A stretch of 16,713 nt of DNA from positions 1-16,713 of the forward strand of contig DKGH01000133.1 in the NCBI GenBank assembly GCA_002453165.1, read 5' to 3'. The position numbers were made by a program, and so were the translations under genes. The notes below the pieces were generated by a model. That model had not been told where the DNA came from, searched no databases, and was given only the letters and a program-made list of their open reading frames with translations. Origin of the DNA: Verrucomicrobia bacterium UBA6775. Its GTDB lineage: Bacteria; Verrucomicrobiota; Verrucomicrobiia; Limisphaerales; UBA1096. Below are positions 1-7,150 of this stretch, one piece after another; positions within the stretch are counted from its first letter, which is position 1; each line of letters opens with the position of its first letter.

Positions 1-181
1 GTCCACCTTACGGAGAGTGATGGCAGTTGCCGCAACTAAATTTGCTTCCGTTCGACAACTGTTCAACGCGCTAGGGACGCGCATCTGCCGCTGCCACAGA
101 CAGCAACCCGACCACTGCTGCCAAAATCCAATTTCTTCTCAACGCCGTCATGAGGTGAGAACGTAGTTTAATTCTGCTCAT
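1..181 (-). pseudogene. Broken c-type cytochrome-like secreted protein (5' part only, runs off the window)
   Basis: Reading the minus strand from the ATG at 181 (alternative in-frame ATG at 151) gives a basic N-terminus and a hydrophobic stretch (WILAAVVGLLSVAAADA) typical of a Sec signal peptide. An in-frame TAG follows at 73-71. In the same frame come 20 more codons ending SNGSKFSCGNCHHSP, with a CxxCH haem c attachment motif (CGNCH, 34-20), then a TAA at 10-8 followed by Gly-Gly. The motif sits the right distance behind the signal peptide, as in small periplasmic haem proteins of this style, so I read this as one gene with two nonsense changes and no frameshift. TAG and TAA both end normal genes in this window, so a reassigned code is unlikely. 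It lies 89 bp downstream of manC on the same strand. Sequencing error or stop readthrough cannot be excluded, and the rest of the gene is outside the window. Confidence 0.55.
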
Positions 182-202
182 CGATCAATTCTCCGCACAT
201 AC

Positions 203-223
203 CGCTTAGACAAGCGCTTGGCC
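203..223. repeat. Degenerate tandem copy of the iterated palindrome
   Basis: In the 89-bp gap between manC and the broken cytochrome-like gene, these 21 bases match the tandem form of the window-wide palindrome (as at 7840-7860) at 19 of 21 positions. The left copy is altered (CGCTTAGACAAGCG) and the right half-copy continues as CTTGGCC. I see no terminator or other signal in this gap. Confidence 0.6.
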
Positions 224-270
224 TCGATCTATTTAACGGACTCGCTGGCTCATCCCTCATTTTTTGCGAG

Positions 271-1383
271 TCAAACGAGGTGGGCGAAGCGTTTGTCGTT
301 TGCTAGCAGGGCGACGAGTTGCTTGATTTTTTGTGACTCGGACTTGGCGGCGACCATGGTGGCGTCGTCGGTCTGCACCACAATCGTCTCGCTCATGCCG
401 ACCAGTGCGATTGGGTTGCGATTGCGCGTGCGGGCGTCGAAGATGACGTTGTTCACGGAGTCGACCTGCACGAGGTCGGCCACGGAACTGTTGCCGGCCT
501 TGTCGGCCCGGACATGGCGGGCGAGCGCCGGCCACGAACCGAGGTCGTCCCACCCGAACACGCCGTCCGCACAGACGATGTTTCGGGCGTTCTCCATGAT
601 GGCGTAGTCGACCGAGATTTTTTCCAATCCGGGATAGTCCCTGGCCAAGGCGGCGTTGAGCTTGGCCAAGCCGCGGATGCGCCGCCATTTTTCAGCGACG
701 GTGAACAACTTGGGCTGCAGTCGCTGCAACTCGTTCGCGATGGTCTCGTAAGACCAGATAAACATCCCGGCGTTCCACCGGTAGTTGCAGCTTTTGAGAT
801 AGCGCTTGGCGGTGGCGAGGTTCGGTTTTTCGACGAATTTTTTGGCCGAGAAAAATGTCGATTTGAGTGCCTTTGCCGTGGCGGAACGCAGGTTCGTGCC
901 GGTTTGAATGTATCCGTAGCCGGTTGCCGGCTCGTGGGGCTTGATGCCGATGGTGACCAGCGCCGGTTCGCGCTTGGCTAAGCGCATAGAGTCCAGCAGC
1001 ACACTGCGAAACCTGGCCTCGTCCGGGATCACATGGTCGGCAGGCAGGACGGCCATCACGGCATTTTGAGAGCGGCCACCGACCAACGCGGCTCCCAGCG
1101 CCACGGCGGCACAGGTGTCCCGTCCACACGGCTCGCCGATGATGTTGCGATTGGGCAATTCCGGCAGTTGTTTGCGTACTGAGGCCGCCTGCACGGCGTT
1201 GGTGATGATCAGAATATTCTCCAGCGGCACGATCGGCTTCACGCGATCGACGGCCTGCTGGAGGAACGACCGGTTGCCCAACAACGTGATGAGTTGTTTG
1301 GGTTTGCGCTCGCGGCTGACCGGCCAGAACCGTTCGCCGCGTCCCCCAGCCATGATCACGATGTAGCGATCTTTTTTTTGCAT
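271..1383 (-). CDS. manC: Mannose-1-phosphate guanylyltransferase
   Basis: Makes GDP-mannose from mannose-1-phosphate and GTP in the cytoplasm, supplying nucleotide sugar for surface polysaccharide. The 370-residue protein opens with the nucleotidyltransferase signature GGRGERFWPVSRERKPKQ (residues 13-30). It also has EPCGRDT (84-90), PADH (114-117), GYGYI (155-159), FVEKP (183-187) and WNAGMF (203-208), all typical of this family. The length matches the single-domain enzyme: the C-terminal phosphomannose isomerase domain of the long bifunctional form is absent. The ATG at 1383 lies 3 bp after the trpA stop, so the two are probably co-transcribed, although the pathways are unrelated. Two copies of the iterated palindrome lie in frame: GCTTGGCCAAGC at 660-671 (read GLAKL) and a one-base variant at 970-983 (RLAKR). 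manC is the usual symbol; the exact sugar preference is inferred from family motifs. Confidence 0.93.
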   Translation of the reverse strand: MQKKDRYIVIMAGGRGERFWPVSRERKPKQLITLLGNRSFLQQAVDRVKPIVPLENILIITNAVQAASVRKQLPELPNRNIIGEPCGRDTCAAVALGAALVGGRSQNAVMAVLPADHVIPDEARFRSVLLDSMRLAKREPALVTIGIKPHEPATGYGYIQTGTNLRSATAKALKSTFFSAKKFVEKPNLATAKRYLKSCNYRWNAGMFIWSYETIANELQRLQPKLFTVAEKWRRIRGLAKLNAALARDYPGLEKISVDYAIMENARNIVCADGVFGWDDLGSWPALARHVRADKAGNSSVADLVQVDSVNNVIFDARTRNRNPIALVGMSETIVVQTDDATMVAAKSESQKIKQLVALLANDKRFAHLV

Positions 1384-1386
1384 GAC

Positions 1387-2181
1387 CTAGCGGATTCCGG
1401 AGATAAGGTTGGCTGTAAAATCCCGGACGTGCTGCACGAGGTCGGGCGCCTTTCCCTTGACCGCGATCTGATTGACGATGGCACTGCCAACGACCACGGC
1501 CTCGGCGTGTAGTGCCACCTCGGCCGCCTGTTCGGGATTCGAAATACCAAAACCAACGGCGATGGGGATGTCGGTGTTAGCGCGAATGATGCCGGTCATC
1601 TCACCGATCGTCTCGGAGACGGTCTGCTGCATGCCAGTCACGCCCTCGCGGGAAACGTAGTAAATGAATCCCTTGCCTCGCTTGACGATCAACGCCACTC
1701 GATCCGGCGGTGTGGTCGGAGCCACGAGTAAGATCGGGCAAATGCCGGCATCGGCCATCAGCGACTCGTAGTTTTCCGACTCCTCCGGCGGCAGATCAAG
1801 CACGAGCAAGCCATCCACCCCTGCGGCCGCGGCATCGCTCACGAACTCTGCCAGACCGCGCTTGTGCAGGATGTTAAAATAAACGTAGAGGACGATCGGA
1901 ATCTGCGAAGTCTCACGAATCCTCGCCACCGCCTCAAGCACACCACCCGGCGTTGTGCCGGCGTCGAGCCCGCGCTGGGCCGCCAATTGATTCACGAGGC
2001 CGTCGGCCAGGGGATCGCTGAACGGCACACCCAACTCGAGGACGTCGACCCCAACCTCATCAAACGCCAGTGCTAGGTCGTGCATGGCGTCCAGATTCGG
2101 ATCACCGGCGCCAATGTAGACAACGAAACCCTTCTGCCCCTCCTGTTTCAGGCGTTGAAACCGTTCTTCGATTCGGTTCAT
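1387..2181 (-). CDS. trpA: Tryptophan synthase alpha subunit
   Basis: Cleaves indole-3-glycerol phosphate to indole and glyceraldehyde-3-phosphate; indole is channelled to the beta subunit TrpB. The 264-residue protein starts MNRIEERFQ. It carries the catalytic pair at the standard positions, Glu49 (ELG) and Asp60 (SDPLADG), with IPIVLYVYFN, LPPEES and the phosphate-binding GFGIS and GSAIV segments following. The reading frame is open much further upstream, but that extension is low-complexity Arg/Gly/Trp-rich sequence antisense to holB, and the alpha-subunit family begins at this ATG. No trpB or other trp gene lies next to it; manC follows 3 bp downstream, so this is a dispersed trp gene rather than a trp operon. 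Identification is firm from sequence motifs. Confidence 0.96.
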   Translation of the reverse strand: MNRIEERFQRLKQEGQKGFVVYIGAGDPNLDAMHDLALAFDEVGVDVLELGVPFSDPLADGLVNQLAAQRGLDAGTTPGGVLEAVARIRETSQIPIVLYVYFNILHKRGLAEFVSDAAAAGVDGLLVLDLPPEESENYESLMADAGICPILLVAPTTPPDRVALIVKRGKGFIYYVSREGVTGMQQTVSETIGEMTGIIRANTDIPIAVGFGISNPEQAAEVALHAEAVVVGSAIVNQIAVKGKAPDLVQHVRDFTANLISGIR

Positions 2182-2224
2182 GCACGGGCAAAATGCCAAA
2201 TGTTGGCGGCCGAGGCAAGAAACG

Positions 2225-2278
2225 CGCTTGGCCAAGCGGAAACGAAGTGGCCAATTCCGGAATCGCCTTGGCCAAGCG
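2225..2278. repeat. Pair of iterated palindromes between trpA and holB
   Basis: A perfect CGCTTGGCCAAGCG lies at 2225-2238. A second copy (core CTTGGCCAAG, left flank slightly altered) ends at 2278, with the octamer cores 40 bp apart. They occupy the 116-bp divergent gap between trpA (start 2181) and the preferred holB start (2298), so they sit where both promoters should be. Confidence 0.85.
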
Positions 2279-2297
2279 TAGCCCGTATAACCGCCCC

Positions 2298-3335
2298 GTG
2301 CCCAACGGCGTGCCCGAGACCGAAACCCACCCAATCCAACTGCTCCGCCGCAGTCTGGCCAACGGGCGGCTTGGGCATGCGTACCTGTTTGTCGGGGGCG
2401 ATATCGAAAGCCTTGAGTCGCATGCCGTCGAGCTGGCCCGCACCCTGAATTGCCAGACGCCCAAGGCCACCGGCGAGACCGGAATCCCGCTCGAGCCATG
2501 CCGCGAATGCACCGCCTGCCGCAAGGTCGACAGCCACAATTTCCCCGACCTGGACATTCTACGACCGGAAATGAAATCGCGAGTCATTGGTGTCGGCCAA
2601 ATTCGTGGACTGATCCAAAAAGTCTCCCTCAAGCCCACGGAGGGCCGATACAAGGTGGCGATCATCAGCGGCGCGGACCGGATGCCGCCCGTCACCATCA
2701 ACGCCTTTCTCAAGACGCTCGAGGAACCTCCCGAGCGAACGGTGTTCATGCTGCTCACGGCGCACCCGGAAAAGGTCATCGACACCGTATTATCGCGGTG
2801 CCTTCGGTTAAATTTCGAAGGCGAAACCGGCGTGCAACTGGACGCAGAGGACGAGGCGTGGCTGCAGTCGTTCGTCGGCATGACGGTACAGACCAACGAG
2901 GGGCTGATGGGGCGGTACCGGTTGCTTGGCAATCTCGTTTCACACCTTTCCGCCAAGCGCGACGGTATTGAGGAAATCCAGCAGGCGGCTTCTCCACTGA
3001 CCCGGCACGACGACATCGAGCCGGCGCTCCGCAAAAAATGGGAGAGTGAACTCGAGGCATCGATAGAGTCCGAATACCGCGGCCAACGCAGCCAGTTTCT
3101 CGCTGGGCTGCAGTGGTGGCTGCGCGATGTCTGGCTGGCGGCGATGCAGCAGGGCCGCGAGCTGCTCCACTTTCAGGCCTGGGCCGATGCCTCCGAGGCG
3201 GTGGCCAAGCGGATCAGCGCCGAGCAGGCGCTGGAGAATCTTCAGTCGCTGGAGGCCACGCAACGCCTGCTCGAGACGACCAACGTGCAGGAGGCGCTCG
3301 CGCTCGAGGTTGGGCTGCTCAAGCTCAAGCTCTGA
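2298..3335 (+). CDS. holB: DNA polymerase III, delta' subunit (clamp loader)
   Basis: A stator subunit of the clamp loader that places the beta sliding clamp on primed DNA. From the GTG at 2298 the protein has 345 residues. It shows GRLGHAYLF near residue 23, a degenerate P-loop (VGGDIESLES instead of GxxGxGK) as expected for delta', and a zinc module with Cys52, Cys68, Cys71 and Cys74. It also has LKTLEEPP (138-145) and the SRC arginine-finger motif (166-168). An in-frame ATG at 2193 would add 35 residues. I prefer 2298 because the extension is built from two palindromic repeats (read RAWPS and ALAKR), would begin 11 bp from the divergent trpA start, and delta' proteins usually have only 20-25 residues before the HAYLF segment. 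A GTG at 2310 is also possible. TATAAC at 2286 could be a -10 box, which would give an almost leaderless transcript. The membrane protein gene follows after 9 bp. Confidence 0.9.
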   Translation: MPNGVPETETHPIQLLRRSLANGRLGHAYLFVGGDIESLESHAVELARTLNCQTPKATGETGIPLEPCRECTACRKVDSHNFPDLDILRPEMKSRVIGVGQIRGLIQKVSLKPTEGRYKVAIISGADRMPPVTINAFLKTLEEPPERTVFMLLTAHPEKVIDTVLSRCLRLNFEGETGVQLDAEDEAWLQSFVGMTVQTNEGLMGRYRLLGNLVSHLSAKRDGIEEIQQAASPLTRHDDIEPALRKKWESELEASIESEYRGQRSQFLAGLQWWLRDVWLAAMQQGRELLHFQAWADASEAVAKRISAEQALENLQSLEATQRLLETTNVQEALALEVGLLKLKL

Positions 3336-3344
3336 CCCATCCCG

Positions 3345-4877
3345 ATGTTCGCCGACACGCCAGAACAAAAGGATCGCGTCTTTTTGATTCTCACCGGGAT
3401 CTGGCTTTTCACCGCCCTGCTCCTGTTCGGCAACCCGGTCATCCTCGACTATCTGCACCCTGTAAAAGACATCGGGATACCGACTCAATCGATTGGGGTC
3501 ACTCCGGAGGATGATTCCAACGCAAGGCCGTACCTCGGAATCCTTGCCGTGCTTGGATTGGCCTGTGTGCTGGGTTTCTCGCGCTTGGTCAAGCCGAAGT
3601 TTCAACTACCCGCTACCCTGCCCATTTGGATTGCGTGGCTGCCGCTTGGCTGGTTTGGCTGGCAGTTGGCGTCGCTCCTCCAGACGGTCGATCGAGAAAC
3701 GTCGATGGCCACAGTGATCCACTTTGGATCCTGTGTCGTGGCGTTTTACCTTGGGCTGTTTGTGCTGGCACGGATGCGATTGGCCAGGCTGGTGCTTTGG
3801 GGCGCGGCGCTTGGCCTGATGGCCAACTTGCTCGATGCAAGCCGCGAGCATTTCGGCGGGTTGGAACAAACTCGACGAGCGATTATAGAGCGAATTGAGT
3901 CCGGTAAACTTGACCCCGCAAAAGTTGCCCCTCACCTGCGAGAAGAAAAAAAGGATTTCCCTCCGGAGGTCGCTCAACAGATTGAAAAACTTCCGGCGGA
4001 GACTGCGGCCAAGATCCGGCAGTTCCCGGTGGAGATGGTGAAGCGCTGGTACAGCCCCCGTTTGTTCGGGCACATGTTTTACCCGAACGCACTCGCCGGG
4101 GTGATCCTGCTGCTGTTGCCGGTGTCGCTCGCGCTGCTGCTTGGCCAAGCGCGGTGGGGGCCGTTGCGCTTCGTATTGGCGCTTGGCCTGGCGGGCGTCG
4201 GGCTGGGCTGCCTGTACTGGTCCGGTTCGAAGGCCGGGTGGCTGATCGCGCTGGTGCTGCTCGGCGTCTGGCTGCTGCATTTTCCGTTTTCCACAAAACT
4301 CAAGGTTGGCCTCGCCAGCGCCGCGATGGTGATCGGTCTGACTGGGTTTGCGGTGAAATACGCCGATTATTTTGACAAGGGCGCGACGAGTGTCGGGGCG
4401 CGGTTTGGCTATTGGAGTGCCGCCGTGAAAACAGCCGCGGAGGAGCCATTCCTCGGCAGCGGCCCGGGGACGTTTCAAGTCGCGTACAAGCGTCATCGCG
4501 ACCGGATGCTTGAGCGCTATCACGAGGATCAGATGCGCCGCAACCCCGGCACCGAGCTGGAGCCGAACGGTCCGCCGGAGGCCGAGCCAACACGGCTGAC
4601 GCATAACGATTATCTGCAGCAGGCGAGCGACTCCGGCGTGCCCGGTTTTCTAATGTACTTGGCCTTTTTTGGCGGCGCAACATGGGTGCTGGCGCGGAGG
4701 CGCATGGCGGAGCCGGTGCACGTCGCGATGCGCCTTGGCCTGCTGGCTTGGGTGCTGCAGGGCGTGGTGGAGTTCGGCCTGTACATCCCGGCCTTGGCCT
4801 GGCCGGCTTGGCTGATGCTGGGCTGGCTGCTGGCAGTGCCGACAAATCAATTCGACAAAAGCCCGACAACTGAATAA
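3345..4877 (+). CDS. O-antigen ligase/polymerase (Wzy/WaaL-like) family membrane protein
   Basis: A polytopic inner-membrane protein of 510 residues with about ten to twelve hydrophobic segments: clusters near residues 12-35, 63-79, 92-112, 124-160, 248-267, 275-290, 297-312, 321-338, 435-450 and 464-500. The conserved family region is present: LFGHMFYPNALAG (240-252), RFGYWSAA (353-360), GSGPGTF (371-377) and THNDYLQ (419-425), followed by the G-x-x-G turn. Such proteins join or polymerise lipid-linked glycans at the periplasmic face; which of the two this one does cannot be told from sequence. Residues 163-238 form an unusual polar insertion rich in Glu, Lys, Pro and Arg between membrane segments, with an 11-residue repeat at 205-237. 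The palindrome at 4139-4150 is read as LLGQA. It sits between holB (9 bp) and aroQ (14 bp), probably in one transcript. Confidence 0.85.
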   Translation: MFADTPEQKDRVFLILTGIWLFTALLLFGNPVILDYLHPVKDIGIPTQSIGVTPEDDSNARPYLGILAVLGLACVLGFSRLVKPKFQLPATLPIWIAWLPLGWFGWQLASLLQTVDRETSMATVIHFGSCVVAFYLGLFVLARMRLARLVLWGAALGLMANLLDASREHFGGLEQTRRAIIERIESGKLDPAKVAPHLREEKKDFPPEVAQQIEKLPAETAAKIRQFPVEMVKRWYSPRLFGHMFYPNALAGVILLLLPVSLALLLGQARWGPLRFVLALGLAGVGLGCLYWSGSKAGWLIALVLLGVWLLHFPFSTKLKVGLASAAMVIGLTGFAVKYADYFDKGATSVGARFGYWSAAVKTAAEEPFLGSGPGTFQVAYKRHRDRMLERYHEDQMRRNPGTELEPNGPPEAEPTRLTHNDYLQQASDSGVPGFLMYLAFFGGATWVLARRRMAEPVHVAMRLGLLAWVLQGVVEFGLYIPALAWPAWLMLGWLLAVPTNQFDKSPTTE

Positions 4878-4891
4878 CAATCCGCGCGGAC

Positions 4892-5332
4892 ATGAAGGTA
4901 TTGTTCCTCAACGGCCCGAACCTGAACCTGCTGGGCCAACGCGAACCGGAGATTTACGGCAGCCTCACGCTGACGGACATCGAAGACATGGTTCGTGAAC
5001 ACGCCAACCGGCACAACGTCGAGGCGACCTTTTTCCAGTCCAACCACGAGGGCGAACTGGTGACACAGGTGCAGCAGTCCGCCGGCAGCTACGACTACGT
5101 TGTCATCAATGCAGCCGCATACACCCACACCAGCATCGCACTCAAGGACGCCATCACCGGGGCCGGCGTAAAGGCGGTGGAGATTCACCTGTCCAACGTT
5201 CATGCCCGGGAGTCGTACCGGGAAAATTCCATGATCGCCAAGGCCTGCATCGGCTGCATCAACGGCTTCGGAGCCTCGTCATACATCCTCGGGCTGGAAG
5301 CCTGCATACTGCACCAGAAATCCGACCGCTAA
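4892..5332 (+). CDS. aroQ: 3-dehydroquinate dehydratase, type II
   Basis: Catalyses the third step of the shikimate pathway (3-dehydroquinate to 3-dehydroshikimate) as a small dodecameric enzyme. The protein has 146 residues, the usual length. Catalytic residues are visible: Arg17 and Tyr22 in the flexible lid (NLNLLGQREPEIYG), Asn73, and His99 in EIHLSNVHARE. FQSNHEGELV (48-57) and NAAAYTHTSIALKDA (73-87) are family signatures. The usual PGAYTHT segment has Ala in place of Pro and Gly, a mild variation seen in the family. It starts 14 bp after the O-antigen ligase-like gene and the lipoprotein gene begins 3 bp after its stop, which suggests one transcript. Confidence 0.97.
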   Translation: MKVLFLNGPNLNLLGQREPEIYGSLTLTDIEDMVREHANRHNVEATFFQSNHEGELVTQVQQSAGSYDYVVINAAAYTHTSIALKDAITGAGVKAVEIHLSNVHARESYRENSMIAKACIGCINGFGASSYILGLEACILHQKSDR

Positions 5333-5335
5333 ACC

Positions 5336-5986
5336 ATGGGACGCCGCTTCCAACTTTTTCACCCCACCCTGCTTGGCCTCTCGCTGCTGCTGGTTTTCAC
5401 CACCGGCTGCGTGAACAAGCTTCGCATGACCGAGCCCACCCGGAGCCTCGGCGAGCAGTTGCTCGTCAGCACCTCGATCGACCGCTCGCTCTCCGAGCTC
5501 GATGCGGAAGCCATCGGCCGACTCAAGGGCTTCAAGGTGTTCATCTCAAGCGAGTATTTGAAGACCCTCGACCAGGAATATTTGGTTGGATCGTTGCGGG
5601 ACCTGTTTTTGTCCAATGGCGTGCTCGTGGTAGATGCAGCCGAGGAGGCCCAAATGATTGTCGAGGTACGAAGCGGAGCCAACTCGCTGGACAGCAGCAC
5701 CGCCACGCTCGGCATCGCCGAGGATCAGGCGCTGCCCAACCCGGTGACCGGCGCCGCCGTGGCGCTGCCGGAGATTTCCTTTTTCAAGCGGGAGAACAAT
5801 TTTGCCGTGTCCAAGGTCGCGCTGGTCGCCTATCAGGCCAAGTCGCGGGAGCATATTTTCTCCTCCGGCACATTGATCGGCGGGGCGTACGACCGGCATT
5901 TTCAATTTCTGGGGATAATTCGGCTGCGTTTCACGGATGTGCCGGAATTACGGGCGATCAAGCAGCTAAAACGCCGTTATCGCTGA
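5336..5986 (+). CDS. Predicted lipoprotein of unknown function
   Basis: The 216-residue protein begins with a positively charged n-region and a hydrophobic core (LLGLSLLLVFTTGC) ending in Cys25, a plausible but non-ideal lipobox. It is probably anchored in the outer or inner membrane. The mature part starts with a motif that looks conserved, RMTEPTRSLGEQLLVSTSIDRSLSEL; similar hypothetical lipoproteins occur in planctomycete and verrucomicrobial genomes by my recollection. A central segment (VFISSEYLKTLDQEYLVGSLRDLFLSNGVLVVDAAEEAQMIVEV) alternates helix and strand and resembles lipoproteins that assemble as small alpha/beta domains. No catalytic motif is visible. It starts 3 bp after aroQ and ends before a repeat pair. 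I assign no function. Confidence 0.8.
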   Translation: MGRRFQLFHPTLLGLSLLLVFTTGCVNKLRMTEPTRSLGEQLLVSTSIDRSLSELDAEAIGRLKGFKVFISSEYLKTLDQEYLVGSLRDLFLSNGVLVVDAAEEAQMIVEVRSGANSLDSSTATLGIAEDQALPNPVTGAAVALPEISFFKRENNFAVSKVALVAYQAKSREHIFSSGTLIGGAYDRHFQFLGIIRLRFTDVPELRAIKQLKRRYR

Positions 5987-5990
5987 GTTG

Positions 5991-6012
5991 TTTGGCCAAG
6001 CGATTGGCCAAG
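5991..6012. repeat. Tandem pair of iterated palindrome, 12-bp period
   Basis: Two TTGGCCAA cores, at 5992-5999 and 6004-6011, lie exactly 12 bp apart just after the lipoprotein stop codon (5986) and about 100 bp before gapA. The spacing equals that of the pair at 7843 and 7855. A terminator role is unlikely because no T-run follows on either strand. Confidence 0.85.
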
Positions 6013-6039
6013 ATCACAAGATTGTGACCAAAAATCCCG

Positions 6040-6067
6040 TTGACCATCGGGCATTCGCTGATAGTCT
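6040..6067 (+). promoter_or_regulatory. Possible sigma-70-type promoter of gapA-ahpC
   Basis: TTGACC (6040-6045) and TAGTCT (6062-6067) are separated by 16 bp and would place the start of transcription about 40 bp before the gapA ATG. The -10 box is weak. The same arrangement (TTGACA, 16 bp, TAATCT) lies before cysH. A small hairpin (CCCGA/TCGGG, 6075-6088) would lie at the start of the leader. Inferred by eye only. Confidence 0.35.
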
Positions 6068-6112
6068 TTCCGCCCCCGAAATCTCGGGATACCAGATCAA
6101 TTTCTTTTTGTT

Positions 6113-7141
6113 ATGGCAGTAAAAGTAGCAATCAATGGATTCGGCCGAATCGGCCGATTGGCATATCGTGCAATGGTGGAACAAGGCCTCGTGGGGAACG
6201 AGGTCGAGGTGGTCGCCGTCGGTGACCTCGTCCCGGCCGACAACCTGGCCTATCTCCTCAAGTACGACTCCACACAGGGCGCGTTCAAGGGGGAAGTCAG
6301 CCACAAGGACGACGAGACTCTCGTGGTCGATGGTGCCAACATCAAAGTCGTCAAGGCGCCCTCCCCGGCTGAGTTGCCATGGAAGGAACTCGGCGTGGAC
6401 GTCGTGGTCGAGTCCACCGGCCTCTTCACAGATGGCGAAAAGTCCAAGGGCCACATCGAGGCAGGCGCCAAGAAGGTCATCATCTCCGCCCCTGCGAAGA
6501 ACGAAGATCTCACTTTGGTGATGGGTGTGAACGATCACCTTTACGACGCGGGCAACCATCACATCGTCTCTAACGCCTCCTGCACCACGAACTGCCTGGC
6601 CCCAGTCGTGCACGTGTTGCTCAAGGAAGGCTTTGGCATCGCCGAAGGTCTGATGACCACCATCCACGCCTACACCGCGACGCAGAAAACCGTGGACGGC
6701 CCAAGCCGCAAAGCATGGCGTGACGGCCGTGCCGCCGCGACAAACATCATCCCGGCCAGCACTGGTGCCGCCAAGGCGGTGAGCCTCGTCTGCCCGGAGG
6801 TGAAGGGCAAGTTAACCGGTATGGCGTTCCGCGTGCCGACCCCGACCGCCTCCGTGGTCGACCTGACCTTCAAGACCGAGAAGAGCACGAGCTACGACGA
6901 GATCTCCGCCGCGATGAAGGCCGCCAGCGAGTCGTACCTCAAGGGCATCCTTGCCTACACCGAGGACGCCGTCGTGAGCACCGACTTCATTCACTGCGCC
7001 GACTCGAGCATCTACGACCAAGGCGCCGGCATGGAGTTGAATGAAAACTTCTTCAAGCTCGTGAGCTGGTACGACAATGAGTGGGGTTACTCCAACCGCG
7101 TTGGTGACCTGCTCAAGTTGATGATTGAGAAAGGCCTGTAA
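6113..7141 (+). CDS. gapA: Glyceraldehyde-3-phosphate dehydrogenase, type I
   Basis: Oxidises and phosphorylates glyceraldehyde-3-phosphate to 1,3-bisphosphoglycerate in glycolysis. The 342-residue protein has the NAD-binding INGFGRIGR (7-15), Asp38 in the position that favours NAD over NADP, and the catalytic SCTTNC (156-161, nucleophile Cys157). It also has the general base His185 in TTIHAYTAT, the loop DGPSRKAWRDGRAAATNIIP and the C-terminal WYDNEWGYSNRV. It is complete and of normal length. No clear Shine-Dalgarno site lies before the ATG. The peroxiredoxin gene starts 9 bp after its stop, so they form a two-gene unit. gapA is used as the generic symbol for the glycolytic enzyme. Confidence 0.97.
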   Translation: MAVKVAINGFGRIGRLAYRAMVEQGLVGNEVEVVAVGDLVPADNLAYLLKYDSTQGAFKGEVSHKDDETLVVDGANIKVVKAPSPAELPWKELGVDVVVESTGLFTDGEKSKGHIEAGAKKVIISAPAKNEDLTLVMGVNDHLYDAGNHHIVSNASCTTNCLAPVVHVLLKEGFGIAEGLMTTIHAYTATQKTVDGPSRKAWRDGRAAATNIIPASTGAAKAVSLVCPEVKGKLTGMAFRVPTPTASVVDLTFKTEKSTSYDEISAAMKAASESYLKGILAYTEDAVVSTDFIHCADSSIYDQGAGMELNENFFKLVSWYDNEWGYSNRVGDLLKLMIEKGL

Positions 7142-7150
7142 GGTTTGAAT

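Noticed and set aside
1..181. Alternative genetic code explaining the stops in the cytochrome-like gene
   Set aside because: TAG and TAA both serve as normal terminators elsewhere here (trpA, cysD and waaA end in TAG; aroQ, gapA and ahpC end in TAA).
2182..2499. Upstream extension of trpA by about 106 residues
   Set aside because: The extension is antisense to holB, Arg/Gly/Trp-rich and absent from the TrpA family; catalytic residues fall at standard positions only with the start at 2181.
2102..3034. Long antisense open frame opposite holB, and similar long frames opposite manC, gapA and the O-antigen ligase-like gene
   Set aside because: Their products have no recognisable motif and skewed composition, while the opposite strand codes for well-defined families; they are by-products of GC-rich codon use.
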